DNA of 64,000 nucleotides, from the NCBI GenBank assembly GCA_942492055.1, contig CALODP010000026.1:50449-114448 (forward strand). Direction: 5' to 3'. Under the pieces are notes generated by a model, which saw nothing but the letters and a program-made list of their open reading frames with translations, was not told where the DNA came from and did no database searches. A program made the position numbers and the translations under genes. This DNA comes from CALODP01 sp942492055. Its GTDB lineage: Bacteria > Bacteroidota > Ignavibacteria > Ignavibacteriales > Melioribacteraceae. This document shows positions 16,564 through 25,962 of the stretch, in pieces (the stretch's first letter is position 1; every line of letters starts with the position of its first letter).

Positions 16564-18054
16564 ATGCCGAAGCTTACGTTAAGCATGATTGTTAAAAACG
16601 AAGAGAAATATCTTGAAGGATGTCTTGAGTCTGTTAAGGAAATTGTCGATGAAATTGTTATTGTGGATACAGGGTCAACTGATAAAACTTTGGATATTGC
16701 AAAAAAATACTCAGCTTCAGTATATCATTTCGATTGGATTAATGATTTTTCGGCAGCCAGAAATTTCGCATTAAGCAACTCTACAGGAGAATGGATTTTA
16801 TATCTTGACGCTGACGAAAGACTAACCGTAGAATCCATTAAAGAACTCAAATCGATAATCGAATCAAGGGAAAAGGTCGGGTTTTATTGTACAATCAATA
16901 ATATCGATGAAAAAACAAATTCTCCCAAACTAATGCGCTACATCCGTTTATTTAAGAATTCGGAAGAAATATCTTTCACCGGGAAAGCACATGAACAGAT
17001 AGAAAAATCATTATCTGAGAACGGATATGCTTTTAAGGAATCGAAAATTGAAATAACTCATCTCGGATATAATGTATCGGAAGAAGAGTTAAAAGAAAAG
17101 GCCGAAAGAAATCTAAACCCCCTTCTTGAAGAATATGAGCATTCTAAAAGTTCTTATTACGCGTTTCAACTGGCAAATACCTATAAAGTTTTGGACGATA
17201 AGGAAAAAGAACTTTATTACCACAAATTGGCCATTAAGGGAACCGGATTAAAGAGTGAACTAAAAGTAGTTTCTTATGCGGCTTTAACGGACAATGAAAT
17301 AGCAAATTTGCAATTCGATGCGGCTCTTAAATATTCCGAGGAAGGATTAAAACTAAATAACAAAAATTCCTTGCTGAATTTACTAACAGCTCAAGCATAT
17401 TCCGGATTAAGAAGAGGGGATCTGGCAATAAAGCATTTGAGAATAGCAAATAATGAGAATAGAAGATTATTTAATGAAAAACATGGTAAGAATTCTCTTA
17501 CTATTCTGATAGATGAAGAAAAGATCACATATTATGGATTATATCTCTCAATGCTCTATTCCGATAATAATGCTTTCGGAGAGTTTCTGAAATTAATGTC
17601 GGGAAAACCGGAATATCATATTTTGATGGGAATTTTGGAAAACAGAGAGTTAAGCGAAAAAGAGGTTCAAAATATAGGATCTTGCATTAATGAAGAGAAT
17701 CTTGATTTCTATTTGCAATTGCTAAAGGGATATTCGCAAAACCAAAAGAAAATAGAGATATACTTATCACTTTTTGAAAAATTCGAGAAGAATTCGAAAT
17801 TTCTATCGAATGTCGGACTCGTTCTCAGTGAAAATGGATTGCTCGAAGAAGCGGAAGGAATATTGGAAACAGCTCTTGCTTTGGAGCAGAAAGATCCATC
17901 AGCTGTTTTTTATTTGATATCAGTCTATTTACAAAATGAAAAATATAATAAAATCGGAAATGTAATTGAGATTGCCGAAAAGGAATTCGGGACAAATCCG
18001 GAAATAATGCAAAAACTGGTTGTTCTAAAGAAGAAATTGAATGGATTAATATAA
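16564..18054 (+). CDS. Family 2 glycosyltransferase with C-terminal TPR domain
   Basis: 496 residues. The N-terminal ~230 residues are a GT-A fold: TLSMIVKNEEKYLEGCLESV, then EIVIVDTGSTDKT and the metal-binding LYLDADER (DxD-type). The remainder is made of helical TPR-like repeats (YYAFQLANTYKVL, DAALKYSEEGLKL, SAVFYLISVYLQN). GT2-TPR proteins of this kind often modify proteins in the cytoplasm. The stop is 26 bp before flagellin, so it is probably cotranscribed and may glycosylate flagellin; that link is inference. ATG 16564 is chosen (RBS GGGAGAA); a TTG three bases upstream is also in frame. Confidence 0.85.
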   Translation: MPKLTLSMIVKNEEKYLEGCLESVKEIVDEIVIVDTGSTDKTLDIAKKYSASVYHFDWINDFSAARNFALSNSTGEWILYLDADERLTVESIKELKSIIESREKVGFYCTINNIDEKTNSPKLMRYIRLFKNSEEISFTGKAHEQIEKSLSENGYAFKESKIEITHLGYNVSEEELKEKAERNLNPLLEEYEHSKSSYYAFQLANTYKVLDDKEKELYYHKLAIKGTGLKSELKVVSYAALTDNEIANLQFDAALKYSEEGLKLNNKNSLLNLLTAQAYSGLRRGDLAIKHLRIANNENRRLFNEKHGKNSLTILIDEEKITYYGLYLSMLYSDNNAFGEFLKLMSGKPEYHILMGILENRELSEKEVQNIGSCINEENLDFYLQLLKGYSQNQKKIEIYLSLFEKFEKNSKFLSNVGLVLSENGLLEEAEGILETALALEQKDPSAVFYLISVYLQNEKYNKIGNVIEIAEKEFGTNPEIMQKLVVLKKKLNGLI

Positions 18055-18080
18055 AGATATTTGCCACAAGGAGGTAGATT

Positions 18081-18959
18081 ATGGGATTTCAGATTAACAC
18101 GAATATCGGCGCTTTAAAAGCATATAATGCTTTGGCAAAATTAAACTCTAAGATGGAAGATTCGCAACTGAAACTTTCCACACAAAAGAGAATTAATAAT
18201 GTGGCTGATGATACGTCGGGCTTTAATGTTGGAAAATCTTTGGCGCGAAAAGTTTCTTTAATGCAGGCCGCGCGAGGGAACGTAGGCTCTGCGAAGGATA
18301 TGTTAGCTACTGCAGAAAGCCAGTTGATAAACATTAAAGACATGGTTACTCAAGTGAAATCTAAAATCGCAGATGCATCTAATCCTGCAGCGGATCAATC
18401 TGCGATTGCCAATGACATAAAAGCATTGGGAGAAGAAATCGCAAATTCCTTTATAAATACAAAATTCAACAATACTTCTTTATTAACATCAGTTCCTAAC
18501 GGAGCGGGAGCCGGATTTAGTTTTCAAACCGGAGCAGATGCCAGTGATGTTGTATCAATAAATTACGCTTCCGGATTGGTAGGAGCAAATAATGGAGTTT
18601 CCGTAGGAAGCGCTTCGGTTAATGGTGTAAGTGATACAGTTATGAATGCCTTCAATGATCTTGAAGGAGTAAATTCAACAAATATTTCAACCATTCTCTC
18701 GAATTTGGAATCATTCGAAGGAGAAATTGATACTTCTCTCGGATCAATAGGAAATTATATTCAAAGGCTGGATAAAAAGGATGAATTCCTTACTGCGGCA
18801 ATAACAAACTCGGCAGCTTCGGTATCAAGATTATTTGACGCGGATATGGCTATGGAGCAGTTAGAAGCTACAAAATCTTCAATTGGGTCGAAGGCAGCAA
18901 CTTCTATGCTGGCGCAACTCAATTTTTCCCCTCAACAGATTTTGGATTTGTTCGGATAA
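18081..18959 (+). CDS. fliC: Flagellin
   Basis: 292 residues, a short flagellin made mostly of the conserved D0/D1 termini. The N-terminus is INTNIGALKAYNALAKLNSKMEDSQLKLSTQKRINNVADDTSGF. The C-terminus ends with TSMLAQLNFSPQQILDLFG, the classic coiled-coil C-terminal part. The central variable region is short. It polymerises into the flagellar filament outside the cell. The ribosome site AAGGAGGT is the strongest in the window, fitting high expression. It follows the glycosyltransferase by 26 bp and is closed by a terminator. No other flagellar gene is in the window. Confidence 0.95.
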   Translation: MGFQINTNIGALKAYNALAKLNSKMEDSQLKLSTQKRINNVADDTSGFNVGKSLARKVSLMQAARGNVGSAKDMLATAESQLINIKDMVTQVKSKIADASNPAADQSAIANDIKALGEEIANSFINTKFNNTSLLTSVPNGAGAGFSFQTGADASDVVSINYASGLVGANNGVSVGSASVNGVSDTVMNAFNDLEGVNSTNISTILSNLESFEGEIDTSLGSIGNYIQRLDKKDEFLTAAITNSAASVSRLFDADMAMEQLEATKSSIGSKAATSMLAQLNFSPQQILDLFG

Positions 18960-18968
18960 TTAATAAAT

Positions 18969-19002
18969 GGGGTGTATCTTTATTGATATGCCCCTTTCTT
19001 TT
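18969..19002 (+). terminator. Terminator after flagellin
   Basis: GGGGTGTATC pairs with GATATGCCCC, followed by TTTCTTTT. Confidence 0.88.
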
Positions 19003-19295
19003 GGTACAAATAATCTACTTCGAAAACTCATTTCTAAAAATATTTTCATAGAAAACTCTCAATTATTTACGGTGTAATAGGCTGATATATTTCGTTAGTG
19101 ATAAATTAGTCTGTTATTTTTGCCGAAAATTAAATTCAACTATTGGAAGAAGCCTATTATATATGAAGATAAAAAACATCTTTAATAGATATTAATAGAT
19201 AGATTAACACCTCATTTTATTTGTATATTGCAAAGAACATTATATACGAAACTAGTATTATTAAGAATAAGGTAGATAACAGATTAAGGTGAAAA
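19003..19295. other. AT-rich intergenic region
   Basis: About 290 bp without an open frame of note. It presumably holds the promoter of the next gene, but I cannot place it with confidence. It marks the left edge of an AT-rich accessory stretch that runs to 25.4 kb. Confidence 0.4.
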
Positions 19296-19793
19296 ATGAG
19301 CAAAAAAACCGATAAGATAATTGCTGTTTCGGCGATTGTAGTAGCTATCGCTTCAATGGTTATTTCAGTTTGGCAAGGAATAGAAAATCGTCATCATAAT
19401 CGTTTAACAGTAACGCCGAAACTTGGAATCTCTTTTTCAATGACTGATAAGAAAGTAGGAATTGTTATTACTAATAATGGTCTGGGACCTGCAATAATGA
19501 CCAAAAGAACACTGAAATATAAGGGAAAAGAGATTGATGATTATCAGCAGGAAGATATAATTAATGTGGTAAAGTATTTGAAGATGAGTGGTAATCTGAA
19601 TTTTGCTATTCTTAACAATGATGAAATACTTTCCGCAGGAACAGAATATCCGTTACTAATGCTAGGAATTGAAGGGATGCCTACATTAGAGATGATGGAA
19701 GAAATCGATTCTCTTGTAGGTTTTAGATTAGAGTATAAATCAATGTACGGTGAAGAATTTGTTGTGGAAAGCGGCAATTATAATGAATTATAA
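19296..19793 (+). CDS. Hypothetical membrane-anchored protein
   Basis: 165 residues. One N-terminal transmembrane helix (IIAVSAIVVAIASMVISVWQG) is followed by a basic ENRHHNR patch. A beta-rich domain (LGISFSMTDKKVGIVITNNGLGPAIMTKRTLKYKGKEI) follows. The 'VITNNGLGPA' block resembles the immunoglobulin-like stretches of many small single-pass proteins whose role is not known. The gene is probably monocistronic (63 bp to the next gene). Function unknown. Confidence 0.65.
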   Translation: MSKKTDKIIAVSAIVVAIASMVISVWQGIENRHHNRLTVTPKLGISFSMTDKKVGIVITNNGLGPAIMTKRTLKYKGKEIDDYQQEDIINVVKYLKMSGNLNFAILNNDEILSAGTEYPLLMLGIEGMPTLEMMEEIDSLVGFRLEYKSMYGEEFVVESGNYNEL

Positions 19794-19856
19794 GTGATTT
19801 TTTCTAAAATCAATTTGCGTATAATTGAAATCTCCTATTTTAATAATAGTAAATAG

Positions 19857-20621
19857 ATGGAGACAATAAATCGGATGAGTCAGATTAAAGAAAAAGAATC
19901 CCATAATCCTGTTCATAGTAATTCATTATTTGACGGAAGCAAATATTCCGAATGGGCAATCGGTTTATTAAAAAATGGGTATAATCTCGAATGCTTAAAA
20001 ATTCTGGCCATTCCGGATAATTATACAGATGAAGAAAATGAAGAATCTTTCTTGCAAGCTATTCAAATACCGGATATTTCTTACGGAGAGGTAGAAGAAG
20101 AGTTATTTGAAAATTACTCTTTATCGGTAGCAGATTCAGTTATCACAAAGAAAAGATCTCCTCTCGATGGGTTAGAGATTATGAAAATGTTAGCCATTAA
20201 ATCTAATTATAGTTCTAAGTTTACACGATTTTATGAAATATCCGAAGACCTCAATAATATTCAAATGAACGAGCAACCTCTTTACAATATAGATTTGACT
20301 GCAAATAATACCCGAGATTATATAGAGGAAGAATTTCATATATTTTTAGAGATCGAGAAGTTAAAAAAATATGATATTGAATCTGCTAAGCTAATTTGCG
20401 AAAAATGCGGAGAATATATAATTCCTCAAATAAGAAAAGAATTCAGAATGAAACTACCTTTTTTGTTTATTGAATCGATTTGTTCCAAATGTGGTTCGGA
20501 AAATTTAATAGATTTGAAAACACAAAATGGAAGAAGGAAAATCCTCAATAATCTGAAAAACATGCATATGAGTAAAGTCTCTTCGGATAATCTTTCCAAG
20601 AACCGAAACATACTCGACTAA
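19857..20621 (+). CDS. Hypothetical protein with C-terminal zinc ribbon
   Basis: 254 residues, soluble, no signal peptide. The N-terminal ~170 residues are acidic and helical (LLKNGYNLECLKILAIPDNYTDEENEESFLQ). Near the C-terminus two CxxC knuckles (LICEKCGEYI and SICSKCGSENL), about 35 residues apart, form a likely zinc ribbon. The start at 19857 is ATG with AGATGG next to it. It could be a nucleic-acid- or protein-binding factor; nothing more can be said from the sequence. Confidence 0.65.
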   Translation: METINRMSQIKEKESHNPVHSNSLFDGSKYSEWAIGLLKNGYNLECLKILAIPDNYTDEENEESFLQAIQIPDISYGEVEEELFENYSLSVADSVITKKRSPLDGLEIMKMLAIKSNYSSKFTRFYEISEDLNNIQMNEQPLYNIDLTANNTRDYIEEEFHIFLEIEKLKKYDIESAKLICEKCGEYIIPQIRKEFRMKLPFLFIESICSKCGSENLIDLKTQNGRRKILNNLKNMHMSKVSSDNLSKNRNILD

Positions 20622-20762
20622 CACCAATCTATTAGAAAATCATGGAATAATCTGTGGAATTTCATTTACAAACATACGATTAAATTTGTTTGAGTGTTGT
20701 AAATATTATATAAAATTATAATATTCGTAATATATGCATTGCTTATCATAGGAATCGGAAAA

Positions 20763-20984
20763 ATGGGGAAAACTTTATTCATGAATAAACACAAAAAAGA
20801 CGATTCGAAAATAAGATTTTTTTCGGGTGTTCTTATGTTAGTATTAGCTTTGGTCAATTTAATTGTTGGATTAAAGAATGGTGCTTTTAGCGGACTGGAA
20901 ATAGTAAATATTACTTTATTGCCTATTGTAGGGCTATATCATGTAATAGGGGGGATAAAGGATAAAAGAAATCTTGATTTCTGA
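20763..20984 (+). CDS. Small two-helix membrane protein
   Basis: About 73 residues. A basic N-terminus (NKHKKDDSKIRFF) precedes two hydrophobic helices (SGVLMLVLALVNLIVGL and VNITLLPIVGLYHVIGGI). The start could be ATG 20763 (AGGAATCGG upstream), 20739 or 20781. I do not recognise the family; coding status rests on the helix pattern and is moderate. Confidence 0.45.
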   Translation: MGKTLFMNKHKKDDSKIRFFSGVLMLVLALVNLIVGLKNGAFSGLEIVNITLLPIVGLYHVIGGIKDKRNLDF

Positions 20985-21349
20985 GATAAATATGAATCTT
21001 TTCTTAAAATATGGCTTTAGTATAATTATGGAGTGAAAAAGAGAAAAATATTTACAATAATATTTCCTATCGAAAATTACTATCAGAACTCCCTTTTGCT
21101 TAAGGATAAGGTAACATAGAGTAAGCAAGCTTTCTTTATTGTTTCCATTAACTATATCTTCTTTTCCAATATCTGCTTTTTCTGCAGAAATATTCGGTGT
21201 CTGATTTGGTTGTCAGGCTTTGCAAAAACAAAAGAGGAAACTCTATTCCGTAAAAATAAAGAAGATAATTCTAGTTAAATATTTGTGTTATTAAGTAGAA
21301 TTTTATAATATTTTATTTAATAAACAAAAGTGATTATGATTGGTGCATT
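20985..21349. other. AT-rich gene-free stretch
   Basis: 365 bp with no open frame or recognisable motif other than homopolymeric A/T runs. Confidence 0.4.
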
Positions 21350-22195
21350 ATGAAATCCTTTTTCAAAATTATCTTAATATCCTTTCTGGCGTTAATTTGC
21401 TCATGCAATAACAATGATGTAAATGAAATAAGGGAAAAACTACAAGGTGATTGGCGTAGTACAAAAGTATATGAATATAGCTTCTTTTTTATCAGAGATT
21501 CGCTTGCTTTTATGGGGAATTATAATGAGGATACTGATTATTATCCTTATAGAATAGAAAAAGATACAATAATATTTTGTGAAGATAATTCGAAGATTAA
21601 TATCGCAAGAATAACAGATAAATATATTTGGACATATGATGAAAAAAGTGAAATTATTTATCCTCTATTTGAAAAAGCAGATCTTGATACTAACGATAAT
21701 ATTTCTTTGAAATCACTGGAAATTCGTTTTAATGGCTTGAATAACCAGGGGCTTGCGGATTGGAGTTTATATATAGATGATTCTTTGAATTGTTATATGG
21801 AAGTTATTAAAAACCGGAAAAGAAAAATTAATAAGAGAAATTTGGACTATCCGGAAGGACAATACTTTGCCAAAGTTCCAAAGAGGGATTTTGAACTATA
21901 TCAAAAAAAATTCCGATATTTTCCTTTAGGAAAGTTAAAAAAGGAATATAAATCCATTTATTATGGGGTCTCTTCATGTTTGGGCGGAGATTCAGGTGAA
22001 GTTTATCTAAAATGCAATTTTATTTATAATAATACGGGAGAAGAAAATAGCATTGCTACTATTGTAAAAGGATCATTTTCATGCCCAAGATATTTGAGAA
22101 TGTTTTTTATTTCGTTTATAAACATTTGTAGTGAACTTGAATTCGAACAAGCAGAGAAGAAACATAATTTTGAATTCTACAATGGAAATAAATGA
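21350..22195 (+). CDS. Hypothetical lipoprotein
   Basis: 281 residues. Signal peptide with a lipobox (ISFLALICSC, lipidated Cys at about residue 19). The mature part begins with 'REKLQGDWRSTKVYEY', resembling the lipocalin-like domains of Bacteroidota lipoproteins. The rest has no feature I recognise. Very AT-rich codon use. It is 57 bp upstream of the next gene, with which it may be cotranscribed. Confidence 0.6.
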   Translation: MKSFFKIILISFLALICSCNNNDVNEIREKLQGDWRSTKVYEYSFFFIRDSLAFMGNYNEDTDYYPYRIEKDTIIFCEDNSKINIARITDKYIWTYDEKSEIIYPLFEKADLDTNDNISLKSLEIRFNGLNNQGLADWSLYIDDSLNCYMEVIKNRKRKINKRNLDYPEGQYFAKVPKRDFELYQKKFRYFPLGKLKKEYKSIYYGVSSCLGGDSGEVYLKCNFIYNNTGEENSIATIVKGSFSCPRYLRMFFISFINICSELEFEQAEKKHNFEFYNGNK

Positions 22196-22252
22196 TAATT
22201 TGAGAAAAAATACGATTCATAATGAGTTCTAAATATTATTGATTGTGGAAAA

Positions 22253-22861
22253 ATGCAAAAATCATCGAATATTATAGAAGTTGTTTTTCTTTTATCCTTA
22301 TTCTTTTCATTGCGCACAAATACCTTTGCACAAGTTTATCAACCTTCGAAATTTGTAATTATATATGAAAATGAGTCGGAAGACGAATTTCCTTTCCCTG
22401 ATAATTACTCAATGGAATATTATAAAGAACTTCAAAAATTGATAAAACAAGAAATTAATGATATTCCGGTGAAAGATACTCTTACCGGAAATTTGAGAAA
22501 AGCATGTGCAAAAGGGATAAATGATGCGAAAAAATCGATTTCGAAAAACGGACCTAAATTGTTGAAGTATGGCTCGGAAACAATTATTTCAATAAATAAC
22601 TCCGAAACAAAATGGTATGTCCGTAAGGTTAAACAATATATTTATTCTCGCAAATTCGGAGTAGAATTAGAAAGTAGATTCAGATGTATTACAATGCAAG
22701 CTCAACGTGTATATGTAGAAGCATATAATCGCCTTATGCGTTATGCCCTCAATTCTTATTATAAAATAGATATTGATAGATACGTACAAGAGAAAGTTGC
22801 TGAATATATCCTAAAATATGGTGAAGAAAATCCTGACTGGTGTGTAAAAGAGGGGAATTAA
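22253..22861 (+). CDS. Hypothetical exported protein
   Basis: 202 residues with a signal peptide (VVFLLSLFFSLRTNTFAQ). The mature part is charged and helical, with 'YYKELQKLIKQEINDIPVKDTLTGNLRKACAKG' and several Tyr-rich segments. Three cysteines are present. I do not recognise the family. It lies in the AT-rich accessory stretch. Confidence 0.55.
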   Translation: MQKSSNIIEVVFLLSLFFSLRTNTFAQVYQPSKFVIIYENESEDEFPFPDNYSMEYYKELQKLIKQEINDIPVKDTLTGNLRKACAKGINDAKKSISKNGPKLLKYGSETIISINNSETKWYVRKVKQYIYSRKFGVELESRFRCITMQAQRVYVEAYNRLMRYALNSYYKIDIDRYVQEKVAEYILKYGEENPDWCVKEGN

Positions 22862-23320
22862 AGTCTCTTTGGCATATTTGATCAATGAAATTATATATCA
22901 TAGGATGAATATGAAATCTCCGGAAAGAAACAAATAAAGATTTTATTATTCTAAAACTAGAATAATGTTTGAAATAAGGGATGGAAAAGAAAAATTGTTT
23001 ACGGAAAAAGAAAATAAAAGAAATATTCTGTAAAATATAAAGATAATGTTATTCTAAGAGAAAGAATGAGAAAAAAAAAGTCTTTCCTCAATCTGAAAAA
23101 AAAATAAAAAATCAAAAAATCATGATAGAAAAGCATGATTAGAGCATTTTTACAGATATAAATAAAAGCAATGAAAAAAACGGCGATAATATTAAAAATT
23201 AGGTGAAATTTCTCAAAAATCTCCACGCCGGATATTCAGTTGAAATAGTTTTATGTTTTTTCTAAAAATAGAACAATAGTTCTTAAATTTCCAATAATAT
23301 TGAATTATGGGGGATAATAT
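22862..23320. other. AT-rich gene-free stretch
   Basis: 459 bp, dominated by A runs. The open frame on the minus strand here (22999-23226) is low-complexity Phe/Leu and not credible. Nothing else is seen. Confidence 0.4.
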
Positions 23321-23794
23321 ATGAAGTCCGGTACGGAATTATATGAAAGATTTACGGAGATATTTATCGAAGGGGAATGGGTTGTTTCGACAAATTATAA
23401 GAAACAACTACAGGATTTGACATGGGATGAAGCAAATACAAAGATTACGGGCCTAAATACAATTGCGGTTCTTACTTATCATATTGATTATTATGTTGCT
23501 GGAGTTTTGGAAGTATTAAAGGGAGGAAATCTGGAGATTAGTGATAAATATAGCTTCGATTTTCCTAAGTATGATTCTGCCGAAAAATGGTATAATATCA
23601 GAAAGAAACTCTTTAATGACGCCGAAGAATTCGCCGGAATTCTAAAGACTTTTCCCGAAGAGAAGCTCGACAAAATATTTACTGATGAAAAATACGGAGA
23701 TTACAGAAAAAATATAAACGCTCTAATTGAACATGCTTATTATCATCTCGGGCAGATATCGTTGATAAAAAAGATGATAAGGGTAAAAAAATGA
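23321..23794 (+). CDS. DinB-like four-helix-bundle protein
   Basis: 157 residues, the usual size of the DinB/YfiT superfamily of four-helix bundles that bind a divalent metal with three histidines. The pattern fits: a first His in helix 2 (LTYHIDYYVAGVLEVLKGG) and two more near the end (EHAYYHLGQISLIKKM). The tail 'H..YH.GQI' is typical of the family. Members include thiol-dependent transferases and many proteins of unknown role. The start has RBS GGGGGA. It is alone in its transcription unit. Confidence 0.8.
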   Translation: MKSGTELYERFTEIFIEGEWVVSTNYKKQLQDLTWDEANTKITGLNTIAVLTYHIDYYVAGVLEVLKGGNLEISDKYSFDFPKYDSAEKWYNIRKKLFNDAEEFAGILKTFPEEKLDKIFTDEKYGDYRKNINALIEHAYYHLGQISLIKKMIRVKK

Positions 23795-23967
23795 AAATAC
23801 AAAAAAATATAAATCATTCTCAGTGTAATAGTTAATAAAATTAGACAACGTATATTTTTTTATTATTATAAATAATGGTCTATAGAGAAAAAAATAAAAT
23901 AAAAATTGACATATTTAATTAAATGTAATATCATATTTGATATATTATTGAAAATTTCGAGAAAAAA

Positions 23968-24882
23968 ATGACTATTCCTGATTTCCAAAGTCTGATGCTT
24001 CCTTTAATGAAATTATTTAATGATGAAAAAGAGCATTCCACAAGTGATGCTATAAATTATTTGGGTAAAGAATTTACTCTTACGGAAGAAGAAATTTTAC
24101 GTCTTTTACCGAGTGGAACACAAAGCATTTTTAAAAATAGAGTATACTGGGCTGTAGCTCATTTGAAAATGGCTGGATTATTGGAAAATATTAGACGTGG
24201 AGTATATAAAATTACTTCGGAAGGATTGAATTTGTTACAAGCAAATCCGACAAAGATTAATATCAATAAACTCAGAGAATATCCTGAGTATATTGAGAAT
24301 ATGCCAGTTTTCAAAAAATCATCTATGAAGAAAAATACTGAGGATAAAGAGAACTCTGAAGAAGTATTGACTCCTGAAGAAAATATGGAAATATCATATC
24401 AGAAGATAAAAAAGTCTCTGGCTGAAGATATTTTACAAAAAGTAAAAAAATTACCACCAGCCTATTTTGAAAAACTTGTAGTTGATTTATTAGTAAAAAT
24501 GGGATATGGAGGAGCATTTAAAGGAGCAAGCCGCGCTATAGGAAAGAGTGGAGATGAAGGAATTGATGGAATAATTAAAGAAGATAGATTAGGTCTGGAT
24601 ATTATATATATACAAGCCAAAAGATGGGAAGGAGCAGTAGGACGTCCTGAATTGCAAAAATTTGTAGGAGCTCTTGCAGGACAAGGAGCGAAAAAAGGAA
24701 TTTTTATAACAACCTCTCATTTTTCGAAAGAAGCTATAAACTATTCTCCGAAAAATGAAATAAAAATAGTATTAATGGATGGAGAACAATTAGCAAAATA
24801 TATGATTGATTTTAATTTGGGGGTTTCAGTAATAACTTCTTATGAGATAAAGAAAATGGATTCCGACTACTTTGAAGAATGA
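23968..24882 (+). CDS. mrr: Mrr-type restriction endonuclease (type IV)
   Basis: 304 residues, the normal length for Mrr, which cuts DNA carrying foreign methylation. The N-terminal winged-helix domain (residues 1-95) contains YWAVAHLKMAGLLENIRRGVYKITSEG. The C-terminal PD-(D/E)xK-type domain contains LPPAYFEKLVVDLLVKMGYG, then GDEGIDGII and YIQAKRW. The catalytic residues would be Asp200, Gln216 and Lys218, the QxK variant usual in Mrr. No modification gene is adjacent, as expected for type IV. It sits in a very AT-rich accessory stretch, so recent transfer is likely. Confidence 0.9.
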   Translation: MTIPDFQSLMLPLMKLFNDEKEHSTSDAINYLGKEFTLTEEEILRLLPSGTQSIFKNRVYWAVAHLKMAGLLENIRRGVYKITSEGLNLLQANPTKININKLREYPEYIENMPVFKKSSMKKNTEDKENSEEVLTPEENMEISYQKIKKSLAEDILQKVKKLPPAYFEKLVVDLLVKMGYGGAFKGASRAIGKSGDEGIDGIIKEDRLGLDIIYIQAKRWEGAVGRPELQKFVGALAGQGAKKGIFITTSHFSKEAINYSPKNEIKIVLMDGEQLAKYMIDFNLGVSVITSYEIKKMDSDYFEE

Positions 24883-25404
24883 AAAAGGATGATAAATAAT
24901 TTAGAGAATTAGATCATTTTAAAGGTTTTATTCTATTATATTATTATCAGAGTGATTTTTGCAATTCCATGATATTATGAAAAGCGAAAGGAACGAGTTG
25001 TAATATCAGTTTTTTTCCTAGGATGAGTAGACTTGATCTTAATGAGTCTTATTATTAGTCTCATGGCAAAGAAGATTGTTTTATTTTCTCTCCTTTTTAA
25101 TTTTTCTTTGGTAGTTGTCTTTTCCCCCTTATAGTTTTTTTAAGAGAACAAGAAAAATAAATATAAAATAATTGGTTGATTGATATAGGATTATTGATAC
25201 ATTTTCGAAAAAATAGCGAAAATTTTATAGGATGAGGAAAAGGATAAGACCATATGTTTTGGAATATGTTTATTCTTTATGGAGATGTGTGTGCCTTTTA
25301 TTTTGAGATTTATTTTTCATATAAGATAAACATTGAGAAAGAAAAAAAGAAAAGTATTATAGAAGATAAAAAATAATAGAGTATAAGAAATATCAGAGGA
25401 AAGA
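24883..25404. other. AT-rich gene-free stretch
   Basis: 522 bp with no credible open frame on either strand. There are short inverted words such as ATGAGTC/GACTCAT-like pairs around 25040-25065 but no clear RNA structure. It forms the right border of the AT-rich stretch. Confidence 0.4.
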
Positions 25405-25962
25405 TTGAGTAAAGTAAAAAAACTGAAAGTACATTTGTTCGGAGATCCGGTATTAAGAGAAAAAGCAAAACCTATAACCGTTTTTCATAAAAAGCTTCAT
25501 GCAACAATCGATTCGATGTTGGAGACTTTATATAGTTTCGATAATGCCGCGGCCTTTGCCGGAAATCAATTCGGAGTCTTAAAGCGAATTGTTGTAATCG
25601 ATTATCTGGATGAGTTTCTTGAAATGGTTAATCCGGAAATCATAGAGAAAACAGGTGAGATTCTTTACAGGGAAGAAGGATGTATGTCATTTCCGGAATA
25701 TTTCGGGAAAGTTCCAAGATATGAGAGAGTAAAAGTTAAATACACGGATCGATTTGGAAAGGAAGAGATTATAGAACGATCGGGAAGTATGGCAAGATGC
25801 TTACAGCATGAAATTGATCATTTGGACGGAGTTCTTTTTGTAGATAGAATGGAAGATGAATTTTTGCGTCATGCTAACGATAAAAAGGTTGTTTCCCGGG
25901 ATGAAGTAATAAATAAAGCCAATGGAAATTTAATTGATATTCAAGTTATAGAAGAGGAATAA
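25405..25962 (+). CDS. def: Peptide deformylase-like protein
   Basis: 185 residues. Metallohydrolase that removes the formyl group from the N-terminal Met of new proteins. Motif 2 is EGCMSFP with metal ligand Cys93. Motif 3 is HEIDHLDG with His135, Glu136 and His139. Motif 1 reads AFAGNQFG instead of the usual GxGLAAxQ; the Gln is kept. The sequence is therefore divergent and may be a second, specialised deformylase. The start is TTG with RBS AGAGGAAAG; no ATG is available before the conserved region. The stop codon touches the ATG of the next gene, so the two are translationally coupled. Confidence 0.85.
   Translation: MSKVKKLKVHLFGDPVLREKAKPITVFHKKLHATIDSMLETLYSFDNAAAFAGNQFGVLKRIVVIDYLDEFLEMVNPEIIEKTGEILYREEGCMSFPEYFGKVPRYERVKVKYTDRFGKEEIIERSGSMARCLQHEIDHLDGVLFVDRMEDEFLRHANDKKVVSRDEVINKANGNLIDIQVIEEE

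Noticed and set aside
22999..23226. Minus-strand 75-codon frame
   Set aside because: Poly-Phe/Leu product from A-rich DNA; no ribosome site.
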